From assembly GCA_045590215.1 (NCBI GenBank), contig JAZNQO010000039.1:7275-71274 (forward strand): a stretch of 64,000 bases of DNA, given 5' to 3'. The notes under the pieces were generated by a model. That model did no database searches. It saw only the letters and a program-made list of their open reading frames with translations, and was not told the DNA's origin. Numbering within the stretch: position 1 is the stretch's first letter; every line of letters starts with the position of its first letter. The stretch comes from RUG563 sp045590215 (GTDB taxonomy: Bacteria; Bacillota; Clostridia; Christensenellales; Aristaeellaceae). Shown in pieces: positions 59,901-64,000 of the stretch. The position numbers were made by a program, and so were the translations under genes.

Positions 59901-60626
59901 GCCACCCCCGTGTTTGACGGTGCCTCCAAGGAAGATATTGACAACTGCCTCAACATGGCCGGCCTGCCTGCCGATGGCAAAACCATCCTCTATGATGGCC
60001 GCACCGGTGAACCCTTTGAGAATCCCGTTACGGTGGGCTATATGTACTTCCTGAAGCTCCACCATCTGGTGGACGACAAGATGCACGCCCGTTCCACCGG
60101 CCCCTACTCTCTGGTCACCCAGCAGCCTCTGGGCGGTAAAGCCCAGTTCGGCGGCCAGCGTTTTGGTGAAATGGAAGTTTGGGCTCTGGAAGCTTACGGC
60201 GCAGCCCATACCCTGCAGGAAATCCTGACCGTGAAATCCGACGATATCGTGGGCCGTGTGAAGACTTACGAAGCCATCGTCAAGGGTCAGAATATTCCCA
60301 CCCCCGGCATTCCCGAATCTTTCAAGGTGCTCATTAAGGAATTGCAGGCTCTGGCACTGGATGTGCGTGTTCTGGGCGAGGATCATCAGGAAATCGAAAT
60401 CCGTGAACTGGATGACGATGATGATGACGATACCGGCACCACCACCAAGGAAATCGACTTCGACGAGCCCTTTGCCGATGAAGATACCGCTTCCGGCGAT
60501 GAAGACGAAGAAGTGGCGGACTTTGACGTGGATACCGACATCAGCCTGGACGATGATTTTGATGAATTCGGCATGGATGATATGCTGGATGACATCAGCC
60601 TGGATGATGATGACGACATTGAATAA
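56904..60626 (+). CDS. rpoB: DNA-directed RNA polymerase subunit beta
   Basis: The protein has 1240 residues. The ATG at 56904 follows AAAGGGG and gives MVHEVQIGKLRKRMSFSRI; longer in-frame starts lack a ribosome site. The rifampicin-pocket region reads FFGSSQLSQFMDQPNPLSELTHKRR, with aspartate, histidine and serine at the main resistance positions as in sensitive enzymes. SVGDKMSGRHGNKGVVS and the end region GGQRFGEMEVWALEAYGAAHTLQE are standard. After residue ~1165 comes an unusually acidic tail of ~70 residues with a run of seven aspartates and repeated ISLDD units. Confidence 0.97.
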   Translation: MVHEVQIGKLRKRMSFSRIDEVLDMPNLIEVQKNSYKRFLTDDLKEVLADVSPITDYSENLVLEFVDYSLDGTPKNSVERCKERDLTYAAPLRVFVRLKNRETGEIKESEVFMGDFPLMTEHGTFIINGAERVIVSQLVRSPGAYFDMQIDKAGKRLFSSQIIPNRGAWLEYETDSNDVLWVRIDRARKLPITVLLRALGYGTDQEITDLLGDDERLLTTIARSDTTKTQTQGLLEVYKRQKPGEPPTEDGARALLRSLFFDPKRYDLMRVGRYKFNKKLGVAARIAGQVAAEDVVSPISGEVLVKKGEVFTEKTAKEVQAAGVNVVMLQCGDIVHKVLGNNFVDASNFLPFDPKEAGILEMVHMPTLMKVMEGVAEEDLKQVISENVHDLVPKHIIIDDIVASVSYLLGLPYGVGVTDDIDHLGNRRLRSVGELLQNQVRIGLSRLERVVRERMAIQDSNDVKPNDLINIRPVSAAIKEFFGSSQLSQFMDQPNPLSELTHKRRLSALGPGGLNRDRASMEVRDVHYSHYARICPIETPEGPNIGLIGSLATYARINEYGFIEAPYRYVDKETGKVTDKIVYMTADEEDKYKVGQAKEPVNEDGTFVNSRIIVRWREETIEVPASQVDYIDVSPKQVVSVSTAMIPFLENDDAARALMGCNMQRQAVPLLVPEAPYVGTGMEFKAAHDSGVVLLSKHAGIVHSVSADEIIIEDEIGEKHSYRLTKFTRSNQGTCINQRPRVEKGEKIEVGDLLADGPSTENGEIALGRNMLIGFMTWEGYNYEDAVLISERLVKEDKYTSIHIEEYESEARETKLGPEEITRDIPNVGEDAIKDLDEKGIIRIGAEVRSGDILVGKVTPKGETELTAEERLLRAIFGEKAREVRDTSLKVPHGEGGIVVDVKTFNRENKDELSPGVNEMVRVYIAQKRKISVGDKMSGRHGNKGVVSRILREEDMPFLPDGTPLDIVLNPLGVPSRMNIGQVLEVHLGRAAKALGWHVATPVFDGASKEDIDNCLNMAGLPADGKTILYDGRTGEPFENPVTVGYMYFLKLHHLVDDKMHARSTGPYSLVTQQPLGGKAQFGGQRFGEMEVWALEAYGAAHTLQEILTVKSDDIVGRVKTYEAIVKGQNIPTPGIPESFKVLIKELQALALDVRVLGEDHQEIEIRELDDDDDDDTGTTTKEIDFDEPFADEDTASGDEDEEVADFDVDTDISLDDDFDEFGMDDMLDDISLDDDDDIE

Positions 60627-60691
60627 TCCGGGAACAGCCTCATTTAGGATGTTTATCCCCGGAACGGCCAAAGCGGAGGGAGTTATTATAC

Positions 60692-64000
<3,309 letters not shown>

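Noticed and set aside
56781..60671. 1296-residue minus-strand frame opposite rpoB
   Set aside because: A shadow of rpoB codon bias; no start signal and no recognisable domain.

Overview
The window looks like chromosome from an anaerobic, spore-forming Clostridia-type Firmicute with a plant-polysaccharide lifestyle. It carries spoIIID, Gram-positive cell-wall enzymes, a sodium-pump decarboxylase beta subunit, a Re-type citrate synthase, a cellobiose phosphorylase (GH94), a lichenase-like GH16, a GH43, a PL9-like pectate lyase, and secreted proteins with short MKK-type signal peptides. Exact taxonomy cannot be fixed from the sequence. Housekeeping genes are moderately GC-rich; four single genes (9.9, 14.4, 20.4 and 50.4 kb) are clearly AT-rich and look foreign.

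Layout: 0-3 kb holds a nucleotidyltransferase end, an LCP wall-polymer ligase and an orphan Card1-like CARF nuclease. 3-9.7 kb holds a sodium:solute symporter, GH43, a small YHGS protein, an iron alcohol dehydrogenase with a sugar isomerase-like protein, and a secreted GH16. 11-14 kb is the threonine block: hom divergent from an ACT regulator and thrC. 15-20 kb has an SH3/NodB deacetylase, spoIIID and proB-proA-proC. 21-24 kb is an SsuABC-like transporter with its own Crp/Fnr-family regulator and a well-placed operator. 24-28 kb has cellobiose phosphorylase and GAPDH. 28-38 kb has a secreted MBL-fold protein, a 1135-residue pectate-lyase-like protein, an O-antigen-ligase-like protein and two paralogous GT-C-like membrane proteins. 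38-48.5 kb, mostly minus strand, holds an ABC exporter, an ECF sigma factor with a membrane partner, an SGNH hydrolase, a c-di-GMP phosphodiesterase and rimO. 48.7-56.6 kb has OadB/OadG-like genes and the oxidative glutamate branch (Re-citrate synthase, GntR regulator, aconitase, isocitrate dehydrogenase). rpoB and the start of rpoC close the window.

The most striking content is a family of four dispersed single-gene cassettes, all in the same orientation. Each carries a different AT-rich cargo gene: APH-type kinase, GNAT acetyltransferase, HIT protein, alpha/beta hydrolase. Each cargo gene lies between a conserved ~165-180 bp module on its 3' side (two strong hairpins, one an attC-like stem with a 5-nt bulge) and a ~130 bp module on its 5' side (hairpin plus promoter). 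Short inner inverted repeats bound the cargo; in two copies they abut the stop codon. The outer edges of three copies, and less clearly the fourth, are the two complementary arms of a rho-independent terminator, with arm sequences that differ between copies. This implies insertion into the loops of transcription terminators. No transposase, integrase or reverse transcriptase is in the window, so the mobilising enzyme would act in trans. I do not recognise this as a named element family.

Other regulatory logic can be read directly. A TTGTATACAT palindrome lies just downstream of the -10 box of the citrate operon, which encodes a FadR-type GntR regulator, and a near-identical site lies at the same place before proB, tying glutamate supply to proline synthesis. 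A perfect 18-bp palindrome is centred 41.5 bp upstream of the predicted start of the SsuABC-like operon. The last ~480 bases of rpoC show an abrupt change in codon choice that suggests recombination or an assembly chimera.
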